The notes under the pieces: model-generated
Seen by the model: the letters and a program-made list of their open reading frames with translations, nothing else
What the model was told of the DNA's origin: nothing
The model's database searches: none
In this document: positions 46,376 through 55,745 of the stretch, piece after piece
How positions within the stretch are numbered: position 1 is the stretch's first letter
Layout: every line of letters starts with the position of its first letter
Assembly (NCBI RefSeq): GCF_007971525.1
Contig: NZ_CP042437.1
Span: 992,001-1,056,000 of the forward strand
Source of the DNA: Mucilaginibacter ginsenosidivorax
GTDB taxonomy: Bacteria > Bacteroidota > Bacteroidia > Sphingobacteriales > Sphingobacteriaceae
Direction: 5' to 3'
DNA length: 64,000 nucleotides
Translations under genes and position numbers: made by a program

Positions 46376-49300
46376 TTAAAGTGTCATGTTAATACCGAAC
46401 GTAAATGACTTGGTAGGCGGCGTATCAACGTTTAAGCTTCCGGCTGTTTCGGGGTCAAGACCATGAAAGGTATTGCGGTACGGCGAAAAAAGTATAAATG
46501 GGTTTTGCGCTGTTGCATATATCCGTAATGACCTTGCTTTGATACGTTTTGTTATCGACTCGGGCATATAATAGCCCAATGTCGCGCTCCTTATTTTAAG
46601 GAAAGTACCGTCAAAATAACTCAGCAATGATGAATAAGGTGTATTGGTTGATGCAGAATTTGGTTTAGGGTAAAAATTCTGATGATTGGTTGGGGTCCAG
46701 TAGTCTTCGTTTATATTATTATAGTTACCCTGGAAGGTATTGATAAAACTGCCGCTCTGGAATAATTTGGAAGTAATTAAACCACCTACCCTGTAAACTC
46801 CAACTACAGTAAAATCAAAACCTTTGTAAGCAATACGGTTGGTAAATCCGCCGGTATATTTAGGCTGATCTGACCCAAGTACTATCCTGTCGCTTGCACT
46901 GATCTTTCCATCCTTGTTTACGTCTTCTACCCTGATGGTACCTATAACAGAACCGGTACCGGTAGTGGTAAGCCCAAGGCTTTTTGCCTGTGCGGTATCG
47001 GCGGCAGTATTTTGCCAGATTCCAACTTTTTTATAATCAAATATGGCATTAATAGGCTGGCCAACAAAAAGGCCATTGGTAATATCCTGGGTTACACCAC
47101 TTGCTAATTTGGTTACTTTTCCGCGGTTGAAGGTAATATTGGCACTGGTAGTCCAGCTGAAGCTGTTTCTGCCGTTACCCTGTATATTAACACTGGCTAA
47201 ACTTATCTCGATACCCTTGTTTTGAGTTTGGCCAACATTGGTTAAAATACTATTGGGAATACCAGACGTCGGCGGCAAAGATAAAGGAAGCAATAACGAC
47301 CTGGTATATTGATGGTAGGCTTCAACAGCACCTGTAATTCGTCCATCAAGAAAACCAAAATCGGCACCAGCGTTTAATGTAGATGTATACTCCCAGGTAA
47401 GATTAGGGTTAGGAACGTTGGTTGGATAAGCCCCGGTGAGGTTTGTAGAACCAAAGTTATAGTTAACCGATGTTAAAGCACCCAATGTTTGGTATGGGTT
47501 AATGGCCGTATTACCAACGGTGCCATAACTTACACGTAATTTAAGATTTGATAACACATGCGAATCTTTAAACATAGGTTCCTGTGTAACGTTCCAGGCA
47601 GCTGCAGCCGAAGGGAAGACATGGTATTTATTACCTGGCGCCAGGCGCGATGACCCATCTGAACGCATGGTTAATGTAAGCAGGTATTTATTGGCAAAGC
47701 CATAATTTACCCTTGCCATGTATGATATAATATCCCATTTTGAGTAGGAGCCGGATCCGCTCAAATTGGCCCCGTACTGCGGGTTAAAATACTGAATCCC
47801 ATCTGACAGAATATTATTATAGCTGAATGAGTTAGACTGCGATTGGCTTTCCTGTAAACTGTAAAGCCCGGTAAAATTGATATGGTGCTTTTGGGCAATT
47901 GTTCTGTCGTAAGTTAAAATGTTTTCAAGCGTATAGTTATAACTGTAAGTACTTTGGTTATTTGCTGTTGATGCGCCGCCCAGGTTATTGGTGGTTGCGC
48001 TGGCGTAGTAATTGCCATATATATCGGGCCTGATCTCGGCACCGCCGTTGAACCTGTATTTCAGGCCGGGAGCCAGGTTAACCTCTGCATAAGCGGTGGT
48101 AAAAGTTCCGAACCGCTTACGGGTTTCAACCGCCGCACCAGGCACAAAATTGGCAAGAGGGTTCCATACCTGGTTGGCACTGCCTGCTGTAAAACCTACT
48201 AATTGCCCGGTAGCATCATCATACGGGGTAGAGAGCGGGCTTGCCCTTAACGCCTGGCCAAGTGGGTTGGCATTTTCGCCATTGGTATAACTTAAAGTGT
48301 TTAAACTGCTTAGGCCAATTTTAACATTTTTGCCCAATTGCTGATCGATACTTAACTTGATAGAGTACCGCACAAATGATTGGCCAAAGTATATACCGGT
48401 TTCATTATAATACCCGCCTGATATGGCGTACTGGGTTAAATCGGTACCGCCCGAAACACCTAATTGATGGTCGGTCACAAAACCCGTTTTATAGATGAGC
48501 TTTTGCCAATCGGTACTGCGCCCGCTTTTGATTGAAGCTACCTCCTGGGGAGCAAAAGAGCCATCTGTTAAAAAGGCAGGATCATCTAAACCCGAATATT
48601 TGCCAGGATTTCCGTTGATAAGCCCCCATTTTTTCAGATCTTCAAATTGCGGGCCATTCATGATATTATAATTGCCTAAAGGTTTGTTGAAACCGGCATA
48701 GCCACTATAGGTAATGTTTGTACCGCCTTTTTTGCCACGGCGAGTAGATACTAATAAAACACCGTTGGCACCCCTTGAACCATAAATAGCTGTTGAAGAG
48801 GCATCCTTTAACACCTCCAGCGAAACAATATCATCGGGATTAATATCGTTAAGGCTTCCGTTAAAAGGAAGGCCATCAACTACAATCAACGGAGCGTTTG
48901 AGGCGTTTATTGATCTGTTTCCCCTAATCAGAATAGACGGTGTTGCCCCTGGATGGCTGTTTCCACCGCTTTTTTGAATATCAACACCGGCAGCCTGACC
49001 TTGTAATGCCTGGCCAATATTTGAAGCCGGGATATCACGAAGCGCCTGCTCATTAACAGAAACTATTGCGCCCGTTATATCCGATTTTTTTTGCACACCA
49101 TAACCAACCACTATAACATCACTTAACGACCTCAGATCGCTTACCATGGTTACATTTATTACCGTTTGGTTGTTGATATTGATTTTTTGCGTTTTATAAC
49201 CGATAGAAGAAAATATCAGCACTGCATCAGGAGCAGCTTTAAGTGAATAGGAACCATTAGTATTGGTAATAACACCTTTTGTGCCGCCATCAATAACGAC

Positions 49301-49777
49301 AGAAACACCCGGCAAAGGGCCATTTATATCAGATACAATACCCGTAACTGTAATATCGGCCGATTCTGTTTTTATATCCGGCCCGGAGGATTTATCGGTT
49401 AGCAAACCCGTTTTTAGCGTTGCCGTTTTGTCGTATATTACAATACCATCACTAATTTCTTTAAACGTGAGCTGTGTTTTAGCGAACAGATAATTAAGGA
49501 TACTGCTCAGCTTTTCCTCTTTAAATTTATTAGGTTTAACCGAATAACCCTTTAAATCTTCGGGGTTATAGGAGAATTTGATGCCCGTTTGTTTTTCGAG
49601 CTTATTGATAGAGCTCTGAAGGCTTTCCTTGCCAAAGGAAATTTTGACAAGCGTGGCCGAAATTTGGCTCTTTGCTGTCTTAGCAAGCAGTAGCTGGCAA
49701 CACACCAGCGAGCATACTACTACAGTTATTGATACTTTCATGAAAAAAGTAAAAAATTTAGTCAATTTTTTTATCAT
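46376..49777 (-). CDS. SusC/RagA TonB-dependent glycan transporter with N-terminal STN signalling domain
   Basis: 1133 residues. After the signal sequence there is a secretin/TonB short (STN) domain (about 50-115, SLQSSINKLEKQTGIKFSYNPEDLKGY), a CarboxypepD_reg-like domain (about 148-222, VTGIVSDINGPLPGVSVVIDGG), the plug (DVIVVGYGVQKKSDITGAI; VDGLPFNGSLNDINPDDIVSLEVLKDASSTAIYGSRGANGV) and the beta-barrel ending in Leu. The STN domain touches FecR in trans-envelope signalling, matching the FecR and sigma genes upstream. It imports oligosaccharides across the outer membrane. Confidence 0.95.
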   Translation of the reverse strand: MIKKLTKFFTFFMKVSITVVVCSLVCCQLLLAKTAKSQISATLVKISFGKESLQSSINKLEKQTGIKFSYNPEDLKGYSVKPNKFKEEKLSSILNYLFAKTQLTFKEISDGIVIYDKTATLKTGLLTDKSSGPDIKTESADITVTGIVSDINGPLPGVSVVIDGGTKGVITNTNGSYSLKAAPDAVLIFSSIGYKTQKININNQTVINVTMVSDLRSLSDVIVVGYGVQKKSDITGAIVSVNEQALRDIPASNIGQALQGQAAGVDIQKSGGNSHPGATPSILIRGNRSINASNAPLIVVDGLPFNGSLNDINPDDIVSLEVLKDASSTAIYGSRGANGVLLVSTRRGKKGGTNITYSGYAGFNKPLGNYNIMNGPQFEDLKKWGLINGNPGKYSGLDDPAFLTDGSFAPQEVASIKSGRSTDWQKLIYKTGFVTDHQLGVSGGTDLTQYAISGGYYNETGIYFGQSFVRYSIKLSIDQQLGKNVKIGLSSLNTLSYTNGENANPLGQALRASPLSTPYDDATGQLVGFTAGSANQVWNPLANFVPGAAVETRKRFGTFTTAYAEVNLAPGLKYRFNGGAEIRPDIYGNYYASATTNNLGGASTANNQSTYSYNYTLENILTYDRTIAQKHHINFTGLYSLQESQSQSNSFSYNNILSDGIQYFNPQYGANLSGSGSYSKWDIISYMARVNYGFANKYLLTLTMRSDGSSRLAPGNKYHVFPSAAAAWNVTQEPMFKDSHVLSNLKLRVSYGTVGNTAINPYQTLGALTSVNYNFGSTNLTGAYPTNVPNPNLTWEYTSTLNAGADFGFLDGRITGAVEAYHQYTRSLLLPLSLPPTSGIPNSILTNVGQTQNKGIEISLASVNIQGNGRNSFSWTTSANITFNRGKVTKLASGVTQDITNGLFVGQPINAIFDYKKVGIWQNTAADTAQAKSLGLTTTGTGSVIGTIRVEDVNKDGKISASDRIVLGSDQPKYTGGFTNRIAYKGFDFTVVGVYRVGGLITSKLFQSGSFINTFQGNYNNINEDYWTPTNHQNFYPKPNSASTNTPYSSLLSYFDGTFLKIRSATLGYYMPESITKRIKARSLRIYATAQNPFILFSPYRNTFHGLDPETAGSLNVDTPPTKSFTFGINMTL

Positions 49778-49857
49778 CTTTACAAAGTTTTTGTCTTAAA
49801 AAACTATGTAAATCATTGGTTTAGCTTGGAACCTGCCAATAACTTACATTAACTCAG

Positions 49858-49904
49858 TGCCAATGTCTGCTAAGTTTTGCTTACAGACATTGGCATTTTT
49901 TTTT
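49858..49904 (+). terminator. Strong hairpin with T9 on the plus strand, between fecR-like and susC
   Basis: TGCCAATGTCTG and CAGACATTGGCA form a perfect 12-bp stem; TAAG/CTTA extend it inside the loop. Nine T follow on the plus strand. In that direction it is a classic intrinsic terminator, yet the neighbouring genes run on the minus strand. It could stop antisense transcripts, or act as an RNA hairpin in the minus-strand message that sets the ratio of FecR to SusC. Confidence 0.6.
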
Positions 49905-49905
49905 A

Positions 49906-50793
49906 TTATTTGTTATGTGTTTTTTCTAATAAAACCTCCTTTCCGTTTATCGTATAGTTTACACGATGTATTGTTTTAATAATTTCGAGTACCTGTTGCA
50001 GGTTATCGTTATTTGAAAAATGAATGGTTGTTGGCAACGCGTTCAATTTTGCATGATCGTAGGTGATGTGAACGTTATAGATATTTTCGAGCCTGAGCAT
50101 CAGTTCGGCAAATGAAACATCATATAAATTAACTTCATTTGTTATCCAGGCTGCAATTTTTCGCGAGTCGACCTTGCGAATGGTGTGCTGATTGCTTAGC
50201 TGATCATAAGAAACTTCGTTATCATGCGCGAGCACGCCGAAACTTTCGCGATTTTTCCCAACCTCAACAAGTCCCCTTGTTACGGTTACCCTTACATCAC
50301 TAAGTTTTTTAAAGTATTTTATATTAAATGCCGTACCTAAAACACGTGCATGCAAACTACCATAATGAACAATAAAAGGACTCTTTTCATCATGTTTTAT
50401 GTCGAAAAAAGCTTCGCCGTTGATCAGCTGGATCTCCCGGGTTTTATCAAACCTGTCGGGATAACGAATGGTACAGCCCGAGTTTAACCAAACCTTCGAC
50501 CCATCGGGTAGGTCAACAATGTTGATATGGCCGTTTGCCGCAGCTACCGTAACAAAATTGATTTTACTTTTTAATGAGAGTTTAAGGCCTAATGCAATTG
50601 AGCAGCATAAAAGTACAAATGATGCTGCAACAGCGTATTTGCCCGATGTTGTTTTTATAAAATACCATTTGCCATAAATTTCTTTATGAATAGCATTTAA
50701 CATCTGCTTTTCTATCGCCCGCATAGCCGCCTCATCATGCAGATGTGCTTCACCGCCAATAGGCTTATGACCAGGCTTCAGCCATTTTATCAT
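49906..50793 (-). CDS. FecR-family anti-sigma factor
   Basis: 295 residues. A short cytoplasmic N-terminus, one membrane helix (about 53-72, AVAASFVLLCCSIALGLKL), then the periplasmic FecR domain (VDLPDGSKVWLNSGCTIRYPDRF; REIQLINGEAFFDIKHD; PFIVHYGSLHARVLGTAFNIKYF) and a C-terminal DUF4974/STN-like module (FAELMLRLENIYNVHITYD) that contacts the SusC STN domain. It holds the ECF sigma factor in check until SusC binds substrate. Confidence 0.93.
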   Translation of the reverse strand: MIKWLKPGHKPIGGEAHLHDEAAMRAIEKQMLNAIHKEIYGKWYFIKTTSGKYAVAASFVLLCCSIALGLKLSLKSKINFVTVAAANGHINIVDLPDGSKVWLNSGCTIRYPDRFDKTREIQLINGEAFFDIKHDEKSPFIVHYGSLHARVLGTAFNIKYFKKLSDVRVTVTRGLVEVGKNRESFGVLAHDNEVSYDQLSNQHTIRKVDSRKIAAWITNEVNLYDVSFAELMLRLENIYNVHITYDHAKLNALPTTIHFSNNDNLQQVLEIIKTIHRVNYTINGKEVLLEKTHNK

Positions 50794-50890
50794 TATTATA
50801 AAATTGTATTTTGGTTTTTAAATATCTGCCTACAAGGCAGTTTATGCATTGGCACTTATAATACAAGCGCAACTGGTTTTGGTACCAGAT

Positions 50891-51454
50891 TTATTTTATA
50901 AAAAGAAAAGTTATCACCAGGAACACATCCAATCCTGTACGTAATATTTTAAGTGCGTTTGAGATTTGATTTTTTACTGTACGCGGGGCTATATCAAGCA
51001 TTTCAGATATTTCGCTGATGGATAAGTTTTGTTGGCGGGATAATACAAACACCTGCTGCATTTTGCCGGGAAGTTCTTTAATACGGCCTTCAATGGTATT
51101 GGAGAGTTCTTTGGCAATTAAATCATCTTCATTAGTAAATTCGTTGCTGGTGCTTTGCTGCATTAATTCATCTACTCCCCTTTTTCTGATCGCGTCCTTT
51201 TTATAAAAATTAATAATATTATTCTTTAGGGCTCTTAACAAATACGATGAATTGTATTGTTCGGGGCAAAGGGTAAACCGGCATTTCCATAAACTTATGA
51301 AAACGGTTTGCACAAGGTCCTTGGCGTCATCAGACGAACCTGTTGAGCGATAAGCAACCTGGTATAAGCCGCGCCAGCTTCTTTTATAAAACTCGTCGAA
51401 AGCCCGGATATCTCCCTGCTTAATTAATGTTATTAATTCTACTTCAGACAGCAT
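50891..51454 (-). CDS. ECF-family RNA polymerase sigma factor (FecI-like)
   Basis: 187 residues. Sigma region 2 (AFDEFYKRSWRGLYQVAYRSTGSSDDAKDLVQTVFISLW) and region 4 (LPGKMQQVFVLSRQQNLSISEISEMLDIAPRTVKNQISNALKIL) are both present. It heads sigma-fecR-susC-susD. It likely turns on the polysaccharide locus when its anti-sigma factor is relieved. Confidence 0.94.
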   Translation of the reverse strand: MLSEVELITLIKQGDIRAFDEFYKRSWRGLYQVAYRSTGSSDDAKDLVQTVFISLWKCRFTLCPEQYNSSYLLRALKNNIINFYKKDAIRKRGVDELMQQSTSNEFTNEDDLIAKELSNTIEGRIKELPGKMQQVFVLSRQQNLSISEISEMLDIAPRTVKNQISNALKILRTGLDVFLVITFLFIK

Positions 51455-51836
51455 CTTTTACGTATCAAATAATACACTCTGCTTTTGCCAACTTTGTACT
51501 ATTACTAATTGGTTTTTATAATTGGTACTGCAATTAAATTATAATTACTGCTTGTTTATGCAATTAATTTAGCAATTTATTCATCTATATTGCTACCCTG
51601 TTGATTACACTAAAGTTAGTTTGCAGGCTTTAATAGGTTAATTATTGAAATAAGTTTAACTGGTTTATATTTTTTTCGACGCATGGGCAGGCCGCCATCT
51701 AAAAGTATATAAAAATTAAATCAGCACAAAATATTCAAATAAAAACAATTCCAAGTTTGCATTAAACACAATACTTAAAACATTCACTCAGTGCGTTTTA
51801 CTTTTCTGCAAACAAACTTAGTTTTAATGTAATGAG
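51455..51836. other. Intergenic region upstream of the sigma factor, 382 bases
   Basis: Very AT-rich, without an ORF. It separates the sigma factor gene from the end of the GH29-AraC-GH36-hypothetical operon and must hold the sigma gene's promoter. ATTATTTG on the minus strand near 51465 is a loose -7 match. No clear operator was recognised. Confidence 0.45.
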
Positions 51837-52637
51837 TTATTGCTTTTTAGGTATTTGCAACAAAAGCCATTGGGTTATATCCTCTGCGGCCTTATCGTTT
51901 TCAAAACCCATTGAAGGCGTAAGCCTTCCGTTGGTGTATTCATTATATATCCATGGGTCGCCAACTGCAAACACTATCCCCCTGCCATACCGTGCTATGG
52001 CCACAATTACTTTACCGCTATCTGTAAGCGCCGGCCGGGCATTTAATGATAGTTTCAGGGTTGCTATATCTTTTAAATAAACCTTGCGGGCCGTTTTAAA
52101 TATGGGGTTACCCGGCGAAACCGTTATTGCTCCCATTTCAAATTGTTTGTCAATAACGTGCTTATATAAATCGTCATTAAAATGGATCCCGAATTTTTCT
52201 GCCAGGTTATTTAAATGAGGAAGTTCGGCATTAGCGCTGTCGTTTGCAAGCATTACCAATACACCGCCCTTTTTAACCCAATCAGTTATAGCTTTAATAT
52301 GCCTCGATTCAATGTAATTAGGATTAGCCGTTTCCTTCCTGGTATCGGGGTCAACAATAATATAAATATCAGTGCCTTTTAAACTTTCTGCAGTGGGTTC
52401 CGTTGTAAGGCTTTGCAGGTTTGCGCCATTCTGTTTAAAAATATCTCCCCATATTGAGTATCCCGAACTTTTGGTATCCTCCCAGGTATAATGGAAACGC
52501 TCCGTTGTACCGGATGCATTTTTACGGTATTCATTATTAAAGAAACAATCAAGGGTAACCGTTTTAGTTTGAGCCTTCGCCGCAGGTATAATTAATCCTG
52601 CAAGCAATGCTATTATTGCATATTGTTTAAATTGCAT
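51837..52637 (-). CDS. Secreted GATase-like/DUF4350-type protein
   Basis: 266 residues. Signal peptide (YAIIALLAGLIIPAAKAQ). A Rossmann-like domain with LKGTDIYIIVDPDT, ITDWVKKGGVLVMLAND and GRGIVFAVGDPWIYNEYT resembles the class I glutamine-amidotransferase-like DUF4350 group, but no catalytic Cys is visible. Such proteins often sit beside unsaturated-uronyl hydrolase genes in Bacteroidota. Last gene of the GH29-AraC-GH36 operon, 21 bases after GH36. Function unknown. Confidence 0.65.
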   Translation of the reverse strand: MQFKQYAIIALLAGLIIPAAKAQTKTVTLDCFFNNEYRKNASGTTERFHYTWEDTKSSGYSIWGDIFKQNGANLQSLTTEPTAESLKGTDIYIIVDPDTRKETANPNYIESRHIKAITDWVKKGGVLVMLANDSANAELPHLNNLAEKFGIHFNDDLYKHVIDKQFEMGAITVSPGNPIFKTARKVYLKDIATLKLSLNARPALTDSGKVIVAIARYGRGIVFAVGDPWIYNEYTNGRLTPSMGFENDKAAEDITQWLLLQIPKKQ

Positions 52638-52658
52638 CAGTAGTTTATATTAATTTTA

Positions 52659-54827
52659 TCAATTCTCTGCATTTATCTCTATTACCATACTGGTTAACGG
52701 TATTAATTTTCCCGGGGTTAAATTAAGCCCCATAGTCATCAAATAATCACCGCTAAAAACACGGCCGTTTTCAGCAAGGTTTGACGTGGCACCCGGCATA
52801 AGGTTGGTTTCTTCCACCTTATATAGTTTTTGATCGTCTAACCCCTGTAACCGCACCCTGTTAAATACTTCCTTATACCTTGTGTTAAGGTTGTAATTAA
52901 ACAAAACCGCCTTTGACTTTTCTGCATTTACATACATAGCCACCATACGGTTTTCATCGTAGGGAGAGATAATACGGTACAGATTGCCAAACCAGATTGT
53001 ATTGCTTAACCGGCCATAGTTTTTAACAGCCTGTTTGCTAAACTGCAATTCCTCATCGGTCATTTTGCTTACTTTAATATCATACCCCAGCTTACCCATC
53101 ATGGCAACATCTGTGCGGAATTTGATAGATTGTTTTCCCCAGGATGTAACGTGGCTTGAGATGGTTAAGGCCGGGAAAAAATTACTATACCCCCATTGTA
53201 TATACACACGCTCCAAAGGGTCAGTATCATCACTGGGCCAAAACTCGGTGAAGTATTTTAAAGCCCCATAATCGGTACGCCCCCCGCCTCCTGAACACAA
53301 CATAATTGGCAAATGCGGGTATTTTTGCCTTATACGATCTAAGATTTTATAAAGGCTTAAAGTATAATCAACAAACAGAGCCGACTGCCTATCCTTCAAA
53401 TACGGGGACCATACATTACTCATACTTCGGTTGCAATCCCATTTAATATAAGCCAGGCCAGGATTTTTGGTAAGCATATCAATCACGGTATGGTATGCAT
53501 AGTCGGCTACTTTAGGATTTGTAAGATCCAATACTAACTGGTTGCGCTGATAATTTTCATCCCGGTTAGGTAATTTTAAAATCCAATCCGGATGCTGCTC
53601 ATATAATTCACTTTTAGGATTTACCATTTCCGGTTCAAGCCAGATGCCAAATTTTAATCCTTTAGCTTCAGCTTGTTTAACCAAATAGCCTATCCCGTTT
53701 GGTAGTTTTGCCCTGTTCTCCTGCCAATCTCCTAATCCGGCTTTGTCGTTATCGCGGGGATATTTATTTCCGAACCATCCATCGTCAAGCAAAAACAAAT
53801 CAACACCCAGTTTTGTAGCATCGTCAAATAAGCCCACCAGTTCTTTTTCGTCAAAATTAACATGTGTGGCCTCCCAGTTGTTTAACAGGGTGAGGCGCGG
53901 TTTATTACCATCCAGCACACCATAATTGCGCGCCCACTGATGCAAATTCCTGCTCGCCTGTCCCTTTCCTGTAGTTGAGTAAGTAAAGACAAATGCGGGG
54001 GTTTTAAAAGTTTCGCCTTTTTTTACCTTATAGGCAGATGCATAAGGATTAATGCCCGATATTACCCGTAACGCGTTACGTTCGTCTATTTCAAAATGAA
54101 ATTGAAAATTTCCTGTCCAGGCCAAGGTGCCTGCAATTAACTCCCCGCTTGTTTCATCTGCCGGTTTATTAAGTGCGAGGAAAAATGCCGGGGTTTGGTA
54201 CATATCGGCACGGGTGCCCAATTTACTGTCAATCTCTTTTACGCCGCTTGTAAGCTTACTTTCCTGCATTTTCATTTCAGAAGCCCAATCGCCGTGAAAC
54301 TGCGTAAGCCAATAATCATTAGCCTCAAAATGAAGCATTGACGAGGCATAATTTTCTAAGGTTATTTCGCCTTTTTCATCATTTTTAATTTCGGCCCATG
54401 ATATTATGATATCCTCTTTATTAAACGCCTGGTAATGCAGTACTACCTTGACCGGATATTTGGGATCCTGCAATAATATCTCGGTTTCAACGGTATTTTC
54501 ATCCACACTTTTTGTGGTACTGTTTAGATATTTTAGTTCGAGTGATGGATTACCATCACTGTGAATTAAGCGGATGGCAGGTTGCAGCTGGTCTTCCATT
54601 CCCCCGGCAATATAGGCCTCATGTTTACTATTCGGAAGTAAGTGATTATCTGCCTGGTTTAAAAAACGTTTGCCCAGGTATGCCTGGTACAACTTGATAT
54701 TACTACCCACAACAAACACCAAATTTACATTTTTTGTCGCGATAATTATTTGCCTATTTGTTTGGGCGTTTAAAACGGCACAGCCGTCGAAAAAGACCAG
54801 GAAAATGAAAAGTATCAATTTATTCAT
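52659..54827 (-). CDS. GH36 alpha-galactosidase
   Basis: 722 residues. Signal peptide (ILFIFLVFFDGCAVLNAQ). N-terminal beta-supersandwich, then the TIM barrel with LFLLDDGWFG, GLKFGIWLEPEMVNP, YIKWDCNRS (nucleophile Asp about 464) and FWPSDDTDP (acid/base Asp about 533). It releases alpha-galactose. Its start overlaps the AraC gene's end by 8 bases, showing co-translation. Confidence 0.94.
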   Translation of the reverse strand: MNKLILFIFLVFFDGCAVLNAQTNRQIIIATKNVNLVFVVGSNIKLYQAYLGKRFLNQADNHLLPNSKHEAYIAGGMEDQLQPAIRLIHSDGNPSLELKYLNSTTKSVDENTVETEILLQDPKYPVKVVLHYQAFNKEDIIISWAEIKNDEKGEITLENYASSMLHFEANDYWLTQFHGDWASEMKMQESKLTSGVKEIDSKLGTRADMYQTPAFFLALNKPADETSGELIAGTLAWTGNFQFHFEIDERNALRVISGINPYASAYKVKKGETFKTPAFVFTYSTTGKGQASRNLHQWARNYGVLDGNKPRLTLLNNWEATHVNFDEKELVGLFDDATKLGVDLFLLDDGWFGNKYPRDNDKAGLGDWQENRAKLPNGIGYLVKQAEAKGLKFGIWLEPEMVNPKSELYEQHPDWILKLPNRDENYQRNQLVLDLTNPKVADYAYHTVIDMLTKNPGLAYIKWDCNRSMSNVWSPYLKDRQSALFVDYTLSLYKILDRIRQKYPHLPIMLCSGGGGRTDYGALKYFTEFWPSDDTDPLERVYIQWGYSNFFPALTISSHVTSWGKQSIKFRTDVAMMGKLGYDIKVSKMTDEELQFSKQAVKNYGRLSNTIWFGNLYRIISPYDENRMVAMYVNAEKSKAVLFNYNLNTRYKEVFNRVRLQGLDDQKLYKVEETNLMPGATSNLAENGRVFSGDYLMTMGLNLTPGKLIPLTSMVIEINAEN

Positions 54828-55710
54828 ATGAAACCTTTGATTTTACCTGGATAAACTCCCGTTGATAGTTCAAAGGGCTTTTGCCGGTAATCTGTTTAAA
54901 GTATTTATGAAAGTTTGCAAAGTTGTTGAAACCGCTTTCGTAACACAGCTGCTTTAACGGCAGCCTGTTTTCAATAAGTAGTTTACAGGCATGGCCAACT
55001 TTTATCTCCAGTAAAAATTTAGAATAGGTTTTTTGTGTACGGGCTTTAAAATACCTGCAAAACGAGTTGGGGCTAATGCCGGCCAGTTCGGCCAGCTCAT
55101 CAATTGGTATTTTGTTTTTGAAGTTTGCCAGCGAGTACTCATAAATTATATTAATACCATCGTTGCGTGATTCCTCAACATTCGGGCTAAAGCCAATTGA
55201 TGATAAACAATTGGTGTGGTCGCCTTCGGCAATTGTATTTAACACCTCTATTAATAACAATATTCGTTTTGCGCCTTCGGCAGCCAGCAGTCTCTGCATA
55301 ATTTCGGCAACTTGTTTTTTTACTTTACCGGTAATTTGAATGCCACGCCGGGCTTTTTCCAGCACGGTTTTTATGCTCTTGTTCTCTGGCAACTGTAAAA
55401 AATCATTCCCCCAAAAATTCTCGCAAAAATGGGCAACCCTTATGTCAACCCCGGCATTTTTATCCAGCGAAAAATAGATATCATCAAAACGCCAGTAATG
55501 CGGTAAGTATGCCCCTACCAAAACAATATCGCCGGCGTTAAACGGCCGGATGTTATCACCTATAAATTGAGTTCCGCTACCTTTTTCAAAGTGGAGCAAC
55601 TCTACTTCGGGATGATAGTGCCATTTATTATTAATAGAAGGAACCAGATCCTGCCGTACACTGAAGGACCGTGCAGGACCGGATGATACTTTTAGCAATT
55701 GTGGTCTCAT
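54820..55710 (-). CDS. AraC family transcriptional regulator with cupin sensor
   Basis: 296 residues. N-terminal cupin-like sensor (WHYHPEVELLHFEKGSGTQFIGD; FNAGDIVLVGAYLPHYW) and C-terminal double helix-turn-helix (IPIDELAELAGISPNSFCRYFKARTQKTYSKFLLEIKVGHACKLL; CYESGFNNFANFHKYFKQITGKSPLNYQ). It lies between GH29 and GH36 in the same operon, overlapping GH36 by 8 bases, and so is a local regulator for these two sugar-releasing enzymes (inference). Confidence 0.92.
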   Translation of the reverse strand: MRPQLLKVSSGPARSFSVRQDLVPSINNKWHYHPEVELLHFEKGSGTQFIGDNIRPFNAGDIVLVGAYLPHYWRFDDIYFSLDKNAGVDIRVAHFCENFWGNDFLQLPENKSIKTVLEKARRGIQITGKVKKQVAEIMQRLLAAEGAKRILLLIEVLNTIAEGDHTNCLSSIGFSPNVEESRNDGINIIYEYSLANFKNKIPIDELAELAGISPNSFCRYFKARTQKTYSKFLLEIKVGHACKLLIENRLPLKQLCYESGFNNFANFHKYFKQITGKSPLNYQREFIQVKSKVSYE

Positions 55711-55745
55711 TTAAGTTGATTTACTGTTAACAATAGTTCAGTTTA

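Noticed and set aside
49858..49904. The hairpin as the terminator of the sigma-fecR transcript
   Set aside because: The T-run is on the plus strand; on the minus strand the hairpin is preceded, not followed, by the homopolymer.
51455..51836. AT-rich region as a replication origin or mobile-element end
   Set aside because: No DnaA-box cluster, no inverted ends and no duplicated target; it reads as an ordinary AT-rich promoter region.
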